From Bacteroidaceae bacterium (GTDB lineage: Bacteria; Bacteroidota; Bacteroidia; Bacteroidales; Bacteroidaceae), in the NCBI GenBank assembly GCA_011959205.1, contig BLLV01000282.1, positions 1 to 49,844 on the forward strand: a stretch of DNA of 49,844 nt. Reading direction: 5' to 3'. This document shows, piece after piece, positions 1 to 14,716 of this stretch (positions are counted from its first letter, which is position 1; every line of letters starts with the position of its first letter). A model generated the notes under the pieces. The model had not been told where the DNA came from, ran no database searches, and saw nothing but the letters and a program-made list of their open reading frames with translations. The translations under genes and the position numbers were made by a program.

Positions 1-184
1 TCTCCCCGGTATTCAGGTAGTAGATCCATTCTTCCAAAGGACTCTTGGCCACCTGATTGAAACCGTTTACTTTCAGGATATAGTATTTGGGATATAGCTG
101 GCTTACCGTATCCACCTTAAATGTCTGCTTCTGGAATGGAATGAGTTCTAGGAGATCGTTGGTGTGGATACCTCTGAACTCCAT
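1..184 (-). pseudogene. PD-(D/E)XK nuclease/transposase-like fragment (partial)
   Basis: An open frame of 61 codons starts at an ATG at 182-184 and runs off the left edge. It encodes a stretch containing IHTNDLLELIPFQKQTF, then LYPKYYILKVNGFNQ, then SPLEEWIYYLNTGE. This resembles the C-terminal half of the Rpn-type 'PD-(D/E)XK nuclease family transposase' proteins abundant in Bacteroides; the resemblance is from memory. The N-terminal nuclease core is absent, and the reading abuts an ISAs1-type transposase remnant in another frame on the same strand, so this is probably a truncated copy. The family call is moderate; coding-like sequence is clear. Confidence 0.5.
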
Positions 185-753
185 TTTTCCTTGTCAACTT
201 TGATGTCAAGACCGTCAAAAACACGATAGGTCCGGGTCTCGATCCTGCCATGCCCGAGTTCCTGCCCCTCAGTGTGGGAATATGCCGGAGTGCATCCGTT
301 GAGCCTGTCTTCCACGCCATAACGCAGTGAAGGTTGGTTTGCTTTCAATTCTATCAGGAAATCACCCCCATTCTTTCTGATCCTGCCGATGATACCCTTC
401 TGCATAGACATGGCATCGGCTGTGACTATCTTTCCGGATATATTGATTGTATCGATAAGCCGCGGTACGGACTTTATCTCCTTGTTTTTCTCTCTGCAGG
501 CTTCGGTAACCAATGTGATCTCCACGCGGCAGAGAGTCGCCTCGGATGGGATACCGTTCTTCAACATACCCAATTTGCGGAATTTATTAAGATTGTGCCT
601 GCCGAATTCTATTATCTCGGTCCGCCCCACACACTTTGAGGTGCGGGCAAGTATCATCAGCATGATGATGCCATCGAGTCTGTGACGGATATTTCCTTTG
701 TCTGATCTTCTAAAATCCGGAACGGATGAGGAAAATTCCTTCAGTTTGTACAA
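148..753 (-). pseudogene. ISAs1-family (H-repeat) transposase, internally deleted remnant
   Basis: The 201-codon frame has the ISAs1 N-terminal hallmark (FSSSVPDFRR, then RHRLDGIIMLMI) and the later DDE-region hallmarks IVTADAMSMQK, GGDFLIELKANQ and GHGRIETRTYRVFDG. Two defects are visible. About residues 75-80 jump directly from LCRVE to TEACREKNKEIK, so the segment that normally carries the first catalytic Asp (DGK.xRGT) is gone. The family-like sequence also ends at DKEKW near position 185, where an unrelated nuclease-like frame begins. The frame opens with TTG, not ATG. Full-length relatives are around 370 residues. It cannot be an active transposase. Confidence 0.75.
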
Positions 754-1143
754 AATACTGTCTCGTGAACCGCATTTATTTACTACTTTTGTGATATCAC
801 TGTGTGCGTCCGTTCCAATCGAAAGAACCGGGTATCATCGGAAGCATATTATCCAACCATCAAACCGCTCCAAAAATTGCCTACTTTTGTATCGCACATG
901 CACGAAGCATGTGTAAGACATATAGAAGAAAGCGCATTTTCGCTATATTCCGTCGATGTGAACTTGGACACTTCACTGAAGTAATATCGGAATAAAGGGA
1001 AGAACGCTCTCCTTGTGTGTTGTATTCGTATATCTAACGAAATACATCCACAAGTGGGGCTGTTCATTCACCTATATCCATATTACAGGGAGTCCAAGCC
1101 CAACATCGAGGATTAGGTAGAATGGTGGCTCCACTTTCTTTTT
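754..1143. other. Degraded intergenic stretch between IS remnant and SusC fragment
   Basis: No convincing gene is seen. A -7-like element TACTTTTG lies at 882-889 on the plus strand, and a 28-codon ORF starts at ATG 898-900 and ends at 984. Its sequence (beginning MHEACVRHIEESAF) matches nothing I recognise. The rest has no long open frame with coding character. Its position between two truncated genes suggests leftover flanks of mobile-element and deletion events. Confidence 0.4.
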
Positions 1144-1420
1144 ATGCCTAATTTAGGAGCAGGAGGGGCTCCCAAACTCGGCGTTGCTTCTTCGGCAAAT
1201 AAAAGTGAGATGGCATTTTTCTTTGGTAGAGTGAACTACTCATTTAGAGATCGCTATATGCTGACTGCGACTCTGCGTGTGGATGGAGCTTCTAATTTTG
1301 CCAAAAATAACAGATGGGGTTATTTCCCTTCTATAGCCTTAGGATGGAGATTCATGGAAGAAGATTTCATGAAGCCATTAGCGAATGTCCTTTCTAACGG
1401 TAAGCTTAGATGGAGTTACA
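1144..1420 (+). pseudogene. SusC/RagA TonB-dependent receptor fragment (barrel strands only)
   Basis: About 92 codons encode a typical late-barrel SusC segment: FFGRVNYSFRDRYMLTATLR, DGASNFAKNNRWGYFPSIAL, then GWRF and NGKLRWSY. Compare FGRVNY and the R(W)GYFPS motif in the three intact SusC proteins of this window. Everything before (signal peptide, plug) and after (last strands) is missing. At about 1415-1425 the SusC reading breaks and a SusD reading begins in another frame, so a deletion removed the end of susC and the start of susD. Full-length SusC is about 1000 residues; this is dead. Confidence 0.8.
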
Positions 1421-2419
1421 GGGGTCTATTATTGGGGACGCAGCATCAGTAAAATGACTTTAACTTTAGACAGAATTTCAAATGTCAATATGCCGGAAAG
1501 TAGCAAAAAGCGCATGGTTGCCGAGCTTCGTTGTGGCCGTGGCTGGTTGGCATATCTTTTATACGACTGGTTCGGACCAGTTCCTGTTGCTACATTGGAA
1601 CAATTGCAGGATCCTTTAACGGAAGAGCTGCTTCCACGTCCTACCAAAGAATGGATGGTACAGTATATAGAAACTGAATTGACAGAAGCTATTAAAGATT
1701 TGCCTGCCAAATACGATGCTTCCGATGTTGATTATGGTAGATTCACTGCAGGACTTGCCTATACTATATTAATGAAACTATATATGCACGAAGGAAATTG
1801 GGAAAAAGCTGAGGAGTGTGGCAGAGAGCTGATGAAGGCTGAATACGGATATTCACTGGTTCCGGAATACAAGGATATTTTCACTTTAAAAAATGAAAAG
1901 AATGCTGAAATTATATGGGCTTGCCAGTGTAGTCGAAGTGTGAATAAACAAATGTGGCTGGCTCACGTTTTACCTTCTGTCTATCCTACCAAGAATCCTA
2001 ATATCCAGAAATGGCAGGGATATCGTGTATTATGGTCATTCTATAATACCTTTGAGAAAGAAGATAAAAGATTGGAGTCGTTAGTCGGTGATTTTGTTGG
2101 AACAGATGGCGTTCGTTACAATCAGGAAAACCCTTCGACTGTTTTGGAAAAAGGTGCTTTGCCCGTTAAATATGGAGAAGATCCTTTAGCAACAGGAGAA
2201 GAAAGCCAAGTCGATTGGGTAGTATATCGTTATGCGAATGTATTAACCGCATTATCCGAAGTCATTGTACGCAAAAATAACATGATTACTCAGGAAGCTA
2301 TAGATTTGCTGAATACAATAAGAAACAGAACTGGAATCAAACCTTATGTAATGGCGGATTTTACTGGCGTCAAGGACTTTTTAGACAAAGTGCTGTTAAA
2401 CAGAGGGCAAGAGTTTTGA
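1421..2419 (+). pseudogene. SusD/RagB lipoprotein remnant lacking both ends
   Basis: The frame reads ISKMTLTLDRISNVNMPE, RCGRGWLAYLLYDWFGPVP, then AGLAYTILMKLYMHEGNW (the TPR-like helices of SusD) and VYRYANVLTALSEVIVRKNN, ending LLNTIRNRTGIKPY and DKVLLNRGQEF before TGA at 2417-2419. The signal peptide/lipobox and the last helices (normally following 'RG.EF', roughly 70 or more residues) are missing. It is fused in sequence to the SusC fragment. A hairpin terminator overlaps the truncated 3' end. The intact SusD proteins here are 510-588 residues; this open segment is about 330. Confidence 0.85.
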
Positions 2420-2440
2420 TTACCTGCCCTCTGTCTTTTT
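2401..2440 (+). terminator. Hairpin terminator after the SusD remnant
   Basis: A perfect 9-bp inverted repeat, CAGAGGGCA (2401-2409) and TGCCCTCTG (2425-2433), is followed by TCTTTTT (2434-2440). The 5' arm lies inside the last codons of the truncated SusD. It sits 13 bp beyond the end of the convergent beta-galactosidase gene and may also terminate minus-strand transcription, though the T-run on that side is short. Confidence 0.7.
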
Positions 2441-2453
2441 GAATGAACCTATA

Positions 2454-7839
<5,386 letters not shown>

Positions 7840-9372
7840 TTACTTGCTATAATTCGGATTCTGCTCCCAATCAGGGTTAAGCAGGAATTCGCTATGAGGG
7901 ATAGGAAGTAGCTGATGCTTGGTATCTACATAGTTCTCAACAAACGGTTTGTTATGAGCCTTCAGCGTTTCTTCCACAATGCCCCAACGGATCAAGTCGT
8001 ACCAACGTGAACCTTCCAGTGCCAACTCACAAGGACGTTCTTTTTCTTGCAGATGTTTCAGCACTTCGGCTTTGCTCATGGTAAGCGGTAATGCCGGTAC
8101 ACTAACACGTGCACGGACCTTGTTTATGATATTAATGGCCTCTGTTGTCTCACCCCTGTCATTAAGACATTCCGCATAGAGCAGCAGCACATCAGCATAG
8201 CGGATGACGGAAACATTAAAGAAACTATAGTCCCAATAATCGCTCATACCTTCAGTATAAGTTACATATTTATGCCAGAAAATCTCGCCTTCCTTGTGGT
8301 AATCCTTAAAGGATTTTCCTTTCTCGTAATAGAAAGGACGACATTCCGGATCATCAAAAATAAGTGTATGGAGCAAACGGTCACTGGATTTACCATCTAC
8401 AGTCTTATCAGCCAGCAAAGTCTGACACATCCAGTCTGTAGGATAAGCTTCTTCGTATGCGTCCAGTCCCGCCATGGGGCCCAAGTGAACAGTAAACAGA
8501 TTGTATTCATACTGTCCGCCCGAACGGTCACCGGTAAACTGAATTTCCATGAGAGATTCTTTGTTATTCTTATGCATACCATCAAAATTGTCAGCCCAAT
8601 TCTCCATCAAGCCGAAAAGACTTCCTTCTTTATCAATGATTTTCTTGAATTCGGCTTCGGCTTTGCTCAATTCCTTGCGGAACATATAGAATTTGCCCAG
8701 AAGAGCCGCTGCCGTATAGCGTGTGGCACGCCCTTTGTCACTCTCATCATAGCTTTCGGGAAGATCGCTCTGTACTTCTTTCAGTTCGGTTTCAATCAAA
8801 CTTACCAATTCTCCCGGGTTGGCTTGCGGCGGATAAAATTCTTCATCCGTGCCTGCCAATGCTTCCTTGTAAATGGGCACTCTCTCACCAAAGTTCACAT
8901 ACAGACGATAATAAAAATAAGCACGCAGAAAACGGGCCTCCGCTATGGACTGCTTCTTCAATGCATTGAGTGATTCCGAATCGCCAGGTACAGCAGGGAT
9001 GTTGGTCAAGCATTGGTTGGCATAATTAATACCTTTATATAAATTAGTCCACTCTTTACTGATCACGGAGTTACTGGATTCCACATTAAACGATGAGATA
9101 TTCATCCAGCTTGTCACATCATCCCTGTGGGTAATTTCATCGCTTCGATATTCGTCTATCACCATATAGCGTTCAAACGGTACCGCCCAAGACGCGTTTG
9201 GCTGCAAAGCGGCATATACACTGGTCAATCCTTTCATTATATCCCCTTCACTTTTCCAGAAATTACCGGGTGACAAAGCATTGGGATTAGAGTCTTCATC
9301 CAAGAAATCAGCACAAGAGGAAAAAGAAATCCCACTCAGAAGAACTGCAAATAATATATTTTTGAATTTCAT
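7840..9372 (-). CDS. SusD/RagB-family surface glycan-binding lipoprotein (PUL 1)
   Basis: The 510-residue protein begins with a lipoprotein signal ending FSSC (lipidated Cys20), followed by ADFLDEDSNPNALSPGNFWK, the standard SusD N-terminus. The TPR-like helices show IAEARFLRAYFYYRLYVNFG. Near the end come VIRYADVLLLYAECLNDRGE and RPCELALEGSRWYDLIRWG, both conserved in the family. SusD caps the SusC barrel outside the outer membrane and captures oligosaccharide. The start is 20 bp after susC ends, consistent with a susCD operon. Ligand specificity cannot be read from sequence. Confidence 0.95.
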   Translation of the reverse strand: MKFKNILFAVLLSGISFSSCADFLDEDSNPNALSPGNFWKSEGDIMKGLTSVYAALQPNASWAVPFERYMVIDEYRSDEITHRDDVTSWMNISSFNVESSNSVISKEWTNLYKGINYANQCLTNIPAVPGDSESLNALKKQSIAEARFLRAYFYYRLYVNFGERVPIYKEALAGTDEEFYPPQANPGELVSLIETELKEVQSDLPESYDESDKGRATRYTAAALLGKFYMFRKELSKAEAEFKKIIDKEGSLFGLMENWADNFDGMHKNNKESLMEIQFTGDRSGGQYEYNLFTVHLGPMAGLDAYEEAYPTDWMCQTLLADKTVDGKSSDRLLHTLIFDDPECRPFYYEKGKSFKDYHKEGEIFWHKYVTYTEGMSDYWDYSFFNVSVIRYADVLLLYAECLNDRGETTEAINIINKVRARVSVPALPLTMSKAEVLKHLQEKERPCELALEGSRWYDLIRWGIVEETLKAHNKPFVENYVDTKHQLLPIPHSEFLLNPDWEQNPNYSK

Positions 9373-9392
9373 AATCTTCGTATTAAATTTTA

Positions 9393-12300
9393 TTAGAAAC
9401 CGAATTTAAGACCCATCATAAAGTCACGACTCAAAGGAATGGCTGCATAGTCATATCCCATCTGTCCGACTGAAGAACCGGTTGAAGGATCATAGCCCTT
9501 ATAGTTGGTAATAGTGAACAAACGAGTACCGCCTACATAGATACGAAGGTTGCTCAACCCCATCTTCTTACAATATTTAACAGGCAGGTTATAACCGATC
9601 TGCAAATTATTCAAGCGCAGATAGTCGCCATTTTCCACAAAACGGGTGGAAGTGCGGGAATTCTTATTCGGGTCACCCGACACGGCACGTGGAATATCAG
9701 TATTAGGATTCTCTGGTGTCCAGGCATTCAGGGCATTCTTACCGTAGTTGAACACATGATCCATACGTTCCAATTGATATTTAGTATAGTTGTAACGTTT
9801 GGCACCAAAATCACCATAGAAATTAGCCACCAGGTCAAAGTCTTTATAAGCCAAATTGATATTGAATCCCAATGATACTTTCGGTGTGCCACTACCCACT
9901 TTCACACGGTCGTTTGTATCGAGCATACCATCTCCATTCTGATCAACGAAACGGATATCACCCGGTTTGGCGACAGGCTGCAAGGGTTGCCAGTTACCGT
10001 TTTGATCCTTATAGCCATGCGCTGTATTCCATTCGTCTACTTCCGCTTGATTTTGGAAGATTCCGGCAGTTTGATATACCCAGAATTCACCGATTTCACC
10101 ACCTACATAAGTACGTAAAGCACCGTATTCATAGAGATAATCGGGATTGGCCATAGATTTCAACACACTCTTATAGTGAGATAAATTCAAATCCAAATCG
10201 TACTTTAAGCCTCCGGCTTTGCCATGATAAATGGCTTGCATTTCAAAACCGGTTGTGCGTAACTTACCATCGTTCACCAAAATAGAAGAGTTATAACCGG
10301 TAGCCAGACTGATATTACGGCTAGAAAGCATATCACTGGTATTCTTAATATAAGCCTCCGCAGAAAGCTCCAGTTTATTGTTCCATAAACTAATGTCTAC
10401 ACCGATATTTTTATATACCGTTGTTTCCCACTTGATGTTGCTGGATGGAAAAGCAGTGATAGCATATCCCATGGAAGTTTCACGGCCACCAAAAGGATAG
10501 TTCAATACATGAGTATTGTAGCTTAAAGTAGGAATGTACCGGTAAAGACCGATGTTCTGATTACCCAAAGCACCGTAGCTCAAACGGAACTTAAACATGG
10601 AAACTGTCTCTTTCAAATTTTCCCAAAACGGTTCATTGGCAATGTTCCATCCTAATGATACGGAAGGGAAGAAACCCCATTTGTTACCTTTGGCAAAACG
10701 TGAGGAGCCATCATAACGGAAAGAGGCCATAATCATGTAACGCATCATGTAGTTGTAGTTCACACGTCCGAAGAGAGAACGGAGGGCACTGCGGGTTTTG
10801 GTACCCCCTACAGAATAGTTACTCTTGGCATGTCCCATCAGGCTCATGTCGTTGTTCTCAAAATCAGAACCGGAAGCACTAAGGTCGTCATACTTATTTT
10901 CTTCCTGGGAAAGTCCCAACAAAAGAGAAAGATTGTGTTGCTCGGCAATGGTCTTGTCATAATTAGCTGTTAGTTCCAACAGGTCGTTGGTAGTTTGTGT
11001 GCGTGATTCAGACAAACTGGCCATTGTATTCCGTTTGGCCGAACCGATTTCGTAAGTAGGTTTGAAAAGACGGGTTTTACCAAAGTACATGTTACGGCTG
11101 GCATTGAATTTCATAATAAGTCCTTTTATCGGCTCATATTGCAAATAGCCGGAAGCTGCAATATAGTCGTTAGAACTTGTATTGTCAATCAATTTATTGT
11201 AAGCCACCTGGTTACCGGCATCAGACATACCCATACCGGAGATGGCGCCGCCATAACCACCATCATTGTTCTCATCGTAAAGGAACGCCAACGGCTCCAT
11301 ATTTGTCACCTGATAGATGGAAGAGAAGCCCGAATTGGATTCCAGGTCGGCAGACCAACGGCTATAGCTTACTGATTCACCCATTTTAAACTTACCACGG
11401 GTAACATCAGAATTCAAACGGAAACCGAATTTTTCATCTCCGGTAGCAATGGTCACACCATCTGTCTTGCTGTAGAAAGCAGAAAGAGAGACATTGGAGT
11501 TAGCACTACCTGCGGTGTAGCCAATGTTATATTTTTGTGTAAAGCCACGCTGGTAATACTCTTTCTGCCAGTCGGTATCGGCAAACTGGCTCGGATCTCT
11601 CTCATATTCGCTGATATATTTAGGCCAACGGCTTTCGTCCGTACCGGCATTTGTCAATGCCATCTTGCGTACCTTGATAAACTCGGCCGAGTTACAAACA
11701 TCCAGTCGCTTCGGCATGGCACTCAACCCCCAATAACCGGAAAACGTAATTTTCGGAGCTGAATTCATCGTACCACGATGTGTTTCAATCAAGATAACAC
11801 CAGCTGCCGAACGTGCTCCATAGATTGCGGCTGTAGCAGCATCCTTCAATACGGAAATCGATTTAATATCCTCCGGATTCAAATAAGACATATTTCCCGG
11901 AACACCGTCAATGATTACCAGCGGACCGTTGCTCTCGCTGTTCTCACCATCATCGTCCTTCCAGGAAGTCACACCGCGCACCTGCAAAGTGGCAGAAGAA
12001 CCGGCAGCACCACTGCCAAAGTTTACTGATAAGCCTGGAGCCATACCTTGCAATGCCATCTCCGCATTAGCAGTAGGAATTTTAGACAATTTATCACCCG
12101 ATACAGACGTTACCGAACCTGAAATATCCGACTTTTTCTGTGTGCCATAACCAATCACTACCACCTCATCCAAAGTCTTGGTATCTTCCACCAATATAAT
12201 TTTCAGCGTGGACTGATTAGCTATTTTCACAGTCTTTGTGGTATAACCTACGTAAGAGACGATCAGTTCTGTTCCCTTGCCGATAAATAAAGTAAAATGA

Positions 12301-12809
12301 CCATCCAAATCAGTAATCGTACCGTTTGTAGTACCTTTTTCCAATACACTGGCACCAATGATAGGTTCGCCCTGCTCATCAGCAACAATACCGCTTATAG
12401 ATTTCTGTTGTTTCACTTCTTCTACTTCGGAAACCGCCTGCTTATATAATACGATATGACGATTTTCTATTTTATAATCAACACCTGAATCTGAAAACAA
12501 CCGATCCAGAATCTGGTTGATCGTTTCATTTTTTACTTTAATGGATACTTTTCTATTGACATTGATTTGATTCAAATTATAGGTAAAATAGAATTCCCCC
12601 TTTTTCTCTATAGCAGTAATCACATCACGCACCGTAGTATTTTCCATATCCAAAGACATCTTCACATTCTGTGAATAAGCAACACCTGCCCAACACGGGA
12701 TAGTTCCCATTAACAGAAAAAGAACAAAGAATTTTATAATTAACCATGTTTTTCGCGGCCACAATGATTTTTGCTCACCCAATGGCGTGCATTTCATAAT
12801 ATTATCCAT
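9393..12809 (-). CDS. SusC-like TonB-dependent receptor with STN signalling domain (PUL 1)
   Basis: The start is placed at ATG 12807-12809 (MDNIMKC...), giving 1138 residues with a signal sequence. The longer reading to 12896 adds 29 residues without signal-peptide character, and ATG 12795-12797 is also possible. Order: a Secretin/TonB short N-terminal (STN) domain at about residues 50-122 (NVKMSLDMENTTVRDVITAI), a carboxypeptidase-D-like domain (about 135-210), a TonB-box-like TLDEVVVIGYG, a plug (SVLKDAATAAIYGARSAAGV) and a 22-strand barrel ending MMGLKFGF. It imports oligosaccharide across the outer membrane. The STN domain is the part that contacts a FecR anti-sigma, and exactly such a gene is 144 bp upstream, so this receptor likely both transports and signals. 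Confidence 0.95.
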   Translation of the reverse strand: MDNIMKCTPLGEQKSLWPRKTWLIIKFFVLFLLMGTIPCWAGVAYSQNVKMSLDMENTTVRDVITAIEKKGEFYFTYNLNQINVNRKVSIKVKNETINQILDRLFSDSGVDYKIENRHIVLYKQAVSEVEEVKQQKSISGIVADEQGEPIIGASVLEKGTTNGTITDLDGHFTLFIGKGTELIVSYVGYTTKTVKIANQSTLKIILVEDTKTLDEVVVIGYGTQKKSDISGSVTSVSGDKLSKIPTANAEMALQGMAPGLSVNFGSGAAGSSATLQVRGVTSWKDDDGENSESNGPLVIIDGVPGNMSYLNPEDIKSISVLKDAATAAIYGARSAAGVILIETHRGTMNSAPKITFSGYWGLSAMPKRLDVCNSAEFIKVRKMALTNAGTDESRWPKYISEYERDPSQFADTDWQKEYYQRGFTQKYNIGYTAGSANSNVSLSAFYSKTDGVTIATGDEKFGFRLNSDVTRGKFKMGESVSYSRWSADLESNSGFSSIYQVTNMEPLAFLYDENNDGGYGGAISGMGMSDAGNQVAYNKLIDNTSSNDYIAASGYLQYEPIKGLIMKFNASRNMYFGKTRLFKPTYEIGSAKRNTMASLSESRTQTTNDLLELTANYDKTIAEQHNLSLLLGLSQEENKYDDLSASGSDFENNDMSLMGHAKSNYSVGGTKTRSALRSLFGRVNYNYMMRYMIMASFRYDGSSRFAKGNKWGFFPSVSLGWNIANEPFWENLKETVSMFKFRLSYGALGNQNIGLYRYIPTLSYNTHVLNYPFGGRETSMGYAITAFPSSNIKWETTVYKNIGVDISLWNNKLELSAEAYIKNTSDMLSSRNISLATGYNSSILVNDGKLRTTGFEMQAIYHGKAGGLKYDLDLNLSHYKSVLKSMANPDYLYEYGALRTYVGGEIGEFWVYQTAGIFQNQAEVDEWNTAHGYKDQNGNWQPLQPVAKPGDIRFVDQNGDGMLDTNDRVKVGSGTPKVSLGFNINLAYKDFDLVANFYGDFGAKRYNYTKYQLERMDHVFNYGKNALNAWTPENPNTDIPRAVSGDPNKNSRTSTRFVENGDYLRLNNLQIGYNLPVKYCKKMGLSNLRIYVGGTRLFTITNYKGYDPSTGSSVGQMGYDYAAIPLSRDFMMGLKFGF

Positions 12810-12953
12810 ACATTTGTAATTGATTAGTTTGTAATAAATTATAAGGTTACTCATTAATCCGGGTCGAAAGATGGTGATGCGTCTTCGACCCTTCATTTTT
12901 TACAAAGGTTTTACTTCATAGGCATCTGTTGTTTTTCAAAGTTTCACATACTG

Positions 12954-13940
12954 TTATTTTTTATATAGGTATACCGTTTTCTCTTCAATTCTATAATCCA
13001 CCTGTCTGGTTTCTTTCAACAATTCCATCGCCTGATCTATGGTCAGGTCTTTCCTGAAGTGGCAAGTGAAATATTCTTCTACTAGCGAACTGTCCATAAT
13101 TCTGATTTTCACATCATACCGACGTTCTATAACCTTTGCCATTTCTTTCAAGGTCTTATTATCGAATCGCAGATCACCAGTAGTCCAACTATCCACATTT
13201 GCCTGCGCCGAATTCCTTATTAACACCAAGCCGTCACTAACGGTGTAATATACCTGGTCATTGGGCGACATCCTTTCCTTACTTCTGTCATCTAAGGTTG
13301 ACACTTCTACCGAACCTTCTTTCAAAGTAATCCAACTCGGTTCATCCAAGTAGGCTTTTGCATTAAATTTTGTACCCAACACCCTGATATTCAACATCGG
13401 CAATTTCACCGTAAACGGACATTTGGGATTATGCGCCACCTCAAAATAGCCCTCTCCTTCCAATGTGACCGTTCTATATTTTTCCGAGAACTTAGCCGGA
13501 TAAGAAAAACGGCTCTCAGCGTTCAGCCAGACTGTTGTCCCGTCATTCAGCAATAAAGAAACCCGTTGGCCTTTCGGAACCACTACCGTATTGTATGCTT
13601 CCGGTTCCTCTTTCGTGATATAGAACAAGTTTGTTGCAAAAAGACAAGCAGCAACCAACACAGCCGCGTACTTCCACCATTCCCTGACGATAAATCTCTG
13701 TATCGGTTTCTCTCTTTTCTCTACCTGCCTACTCAAGCCAAGTTGTCTGCTCAGTTGCCGATAAGCTTCATCCATACGCCCTTTATCCGAAAAGCGCATT
13801 TCGGCTTTCAGTCCCCAGATTTGCTCCAGTTCAAATAAACGCTGACGGTTATCTTTCTCTTTCAACCACTCTAAAATCTCTTTTTCCTCAGTTGCAGTAC
13901 AACGCTTATTAATATATCGAATTAAAATATCGTCCTTCAT
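12954..13940 (-). CDS. FecR-family anti-sigma factor
   Basis: The 328-residue protein has a cytoplasmic N-terminus (1-89) that would hold the ECF sigma factor. One membrane segment lies at about 90-108 (WKYAAVLVAACLFATNLFYI). The periplasmic FecR domain contains VVPKGQRVSLLLNDGTTVWL and EGEGYFEVAHN. A C-terminal DUF4974-type, STN-like domain includes DLRFDNKTLKEMAKVIERRY. In known systems (FecIRA and Bacteroides PUL relatives) it relays ligand occupancy of an STN-bearing outer-membrane receptor to the sigma factor. It lies between the sigma gene (130 bp) and the STN-SusC gene (144 bp), the expected order. Confidence 0.94.
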   Translation of the reverse strand: MKDDILIRYINKRCTATEEKEILEWLKEKDNRQRLFELEQIWGLKAEMRFSDKGRMDEAYRQLSRQLGLSRQVEKREKPIQRFIVREWWKYAAVLVAACLFATNLFYITKEEPEAYNTVVVPKGQRVSLLLNDGTTVWLNAESRFSYPAKFSEKYRTVTLEGEGYFEVAHNPKCPFTVKLPMLNIRVLGTKFNAKAYLDEPSWITLKEGSVEVSTLDDRSKERMSPNDQVYYTVSDGLVLIRNSAQANVDSWTTGDLRFDNKTLKEMAKVIERRYDVKIRIMDSSLVEEYFTCHFRKDLTIDQAMELLKETRQVDYRIEEKTVYLYKK

Positions 13941-14070
13941 TTACTTTCTTTATTGTCTTTCATTATTAAGACAATTAACCAAGAAGGAACTACGGGGTCA
14001 AAAAGAAGAAAAAATGCTTTTTTTGCATTTTATTTTTTACAGGCTCCAGAAAAATCCTACATAAAAGGTA

Positions 14071-14655
14071 TTAACGAAGCAAAAACAACAGACAGAACAA
14101 TACCTCCTTCAAATCCTCTCTCAAGAATTTTGTGGCTTTCTGTACATGCTCTTCCACTGTACGGGATGAAATATGCATAGCCTCTGCTATCTCTTTATAA
14201 GTCATCTCTTTAAAATAAGATAATTCGAAAGCCTGACGACATTTAGGAGGTAATTTAGAGATGGAAGCTTCCAACAATTTCCGGATATCACGCTCAACCA
14301 CCTCATTCCACAATTCATTGGCATCCGATCCTGCCAGCTGAAAGGCCATACGTTCTTCCGCCAGACGCACCTCTTCCTCATGACCCAGCACAACAGCTTG
14401 GTGCTTCAGATAATTCAGGCAATTATTCTGTATGCATTTATAAAGAAAAGAATGAATGGCATTGGGTATCAAAGTAGACTTCTGTTCCCAATACATAACA
14501 AAGACACTTTGCACAATATCTTCAGCAATATGTTCAGGCACAAAACGGCAAGCTACCGACATCAGACGAGGATAGAAAAGATTAAAAAGAAGACGAAACT
14601 CCGCCTCGTCCCCTTTTTGTACTTTATCTATATCTATAGAAACAATTGTTTGCAT
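14071..14655 (-). CDS. ECF sigma factor controlling PUL 1
   Basis: The protein is 194 residues from ATG 14653-14655. A longer reading to TTG 14667 is rejected because GGAGGTGGAG sits just upstream of this ATG as a strong Shine-Dalgarno, unusual for this group. Region 2 is visible around IAEDIVQSVFVMYWE. Region 4 is the helix-turn-helix LSYFKEMTYKEIAEAMHISS followed by RTVEEHVQKATKFL, typical of the FecI-like Bacteroides ECF group. It directs RNA polymerase to the PUL promoter once FecR releases it. It has its own promoter at 14685-14716 overlapping the end of the ABC-F gene. Confidence 0.94.
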   Translation of the reverse strand: MQTIVSIDIDKVQKGDEAEFRLLFNLFYPRLMSVACRFVPEHIAEDIVQSVFVMYWEQKSTLIPNAIHSFLYKCIQNNCLNYLKHQAVVLGHEEEVRLAEERMAFQLAGSDANELWNEVVERDIRKLLEASISKLPPKCRQAFELSYFKEMTYKEIAEAMHISSRTVEEHVQKATKFLREDLKEVLFCLLFLLR

Positions 14656-14684
14656 CTCCACCTCCAATCCAAAGTTAACAGATG

Positions 14685-14716
14685 CAAAGCTAATTTATTT
14701 TTCCAACTCCCGCAAA
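14685..14716 (-). promoter_or_regulatory. Bacteroides-type promoter for the ECF sigma gene
   Basis: Read on the minus strand: -33 element TTTG (14713-14716), a 20-bp spacer, and -7 element TAGCTTTG (14685-14692). This is a full match to the TTTG-N19-21-TAnnTTTG consensus of Bacteroides. It overlaps the last codons of the ABC-F gene and lies about 30 bp before the sigma start codon, so sigma need not depend on read-through. Confidence 0.75.

Noticed and set aside
898..984. 28-codon ORF after a -7-like element
   Set aside because: Same length as the tandem peptides but no shared residues or leader; lies in degraded sequence, so not called as a gene.
849..1067. 72-codon minus-strand frame
   Set aside because: No coding features, located in remnant sequence.
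12810..12896. Upstream ATG extending the PUL 1 SusC by 29 residues
   Set aside because: The added residues are basic and tyrosine-rich and would bury the signal peptide; the ATG at 12807-12809 gives a normal export signal.
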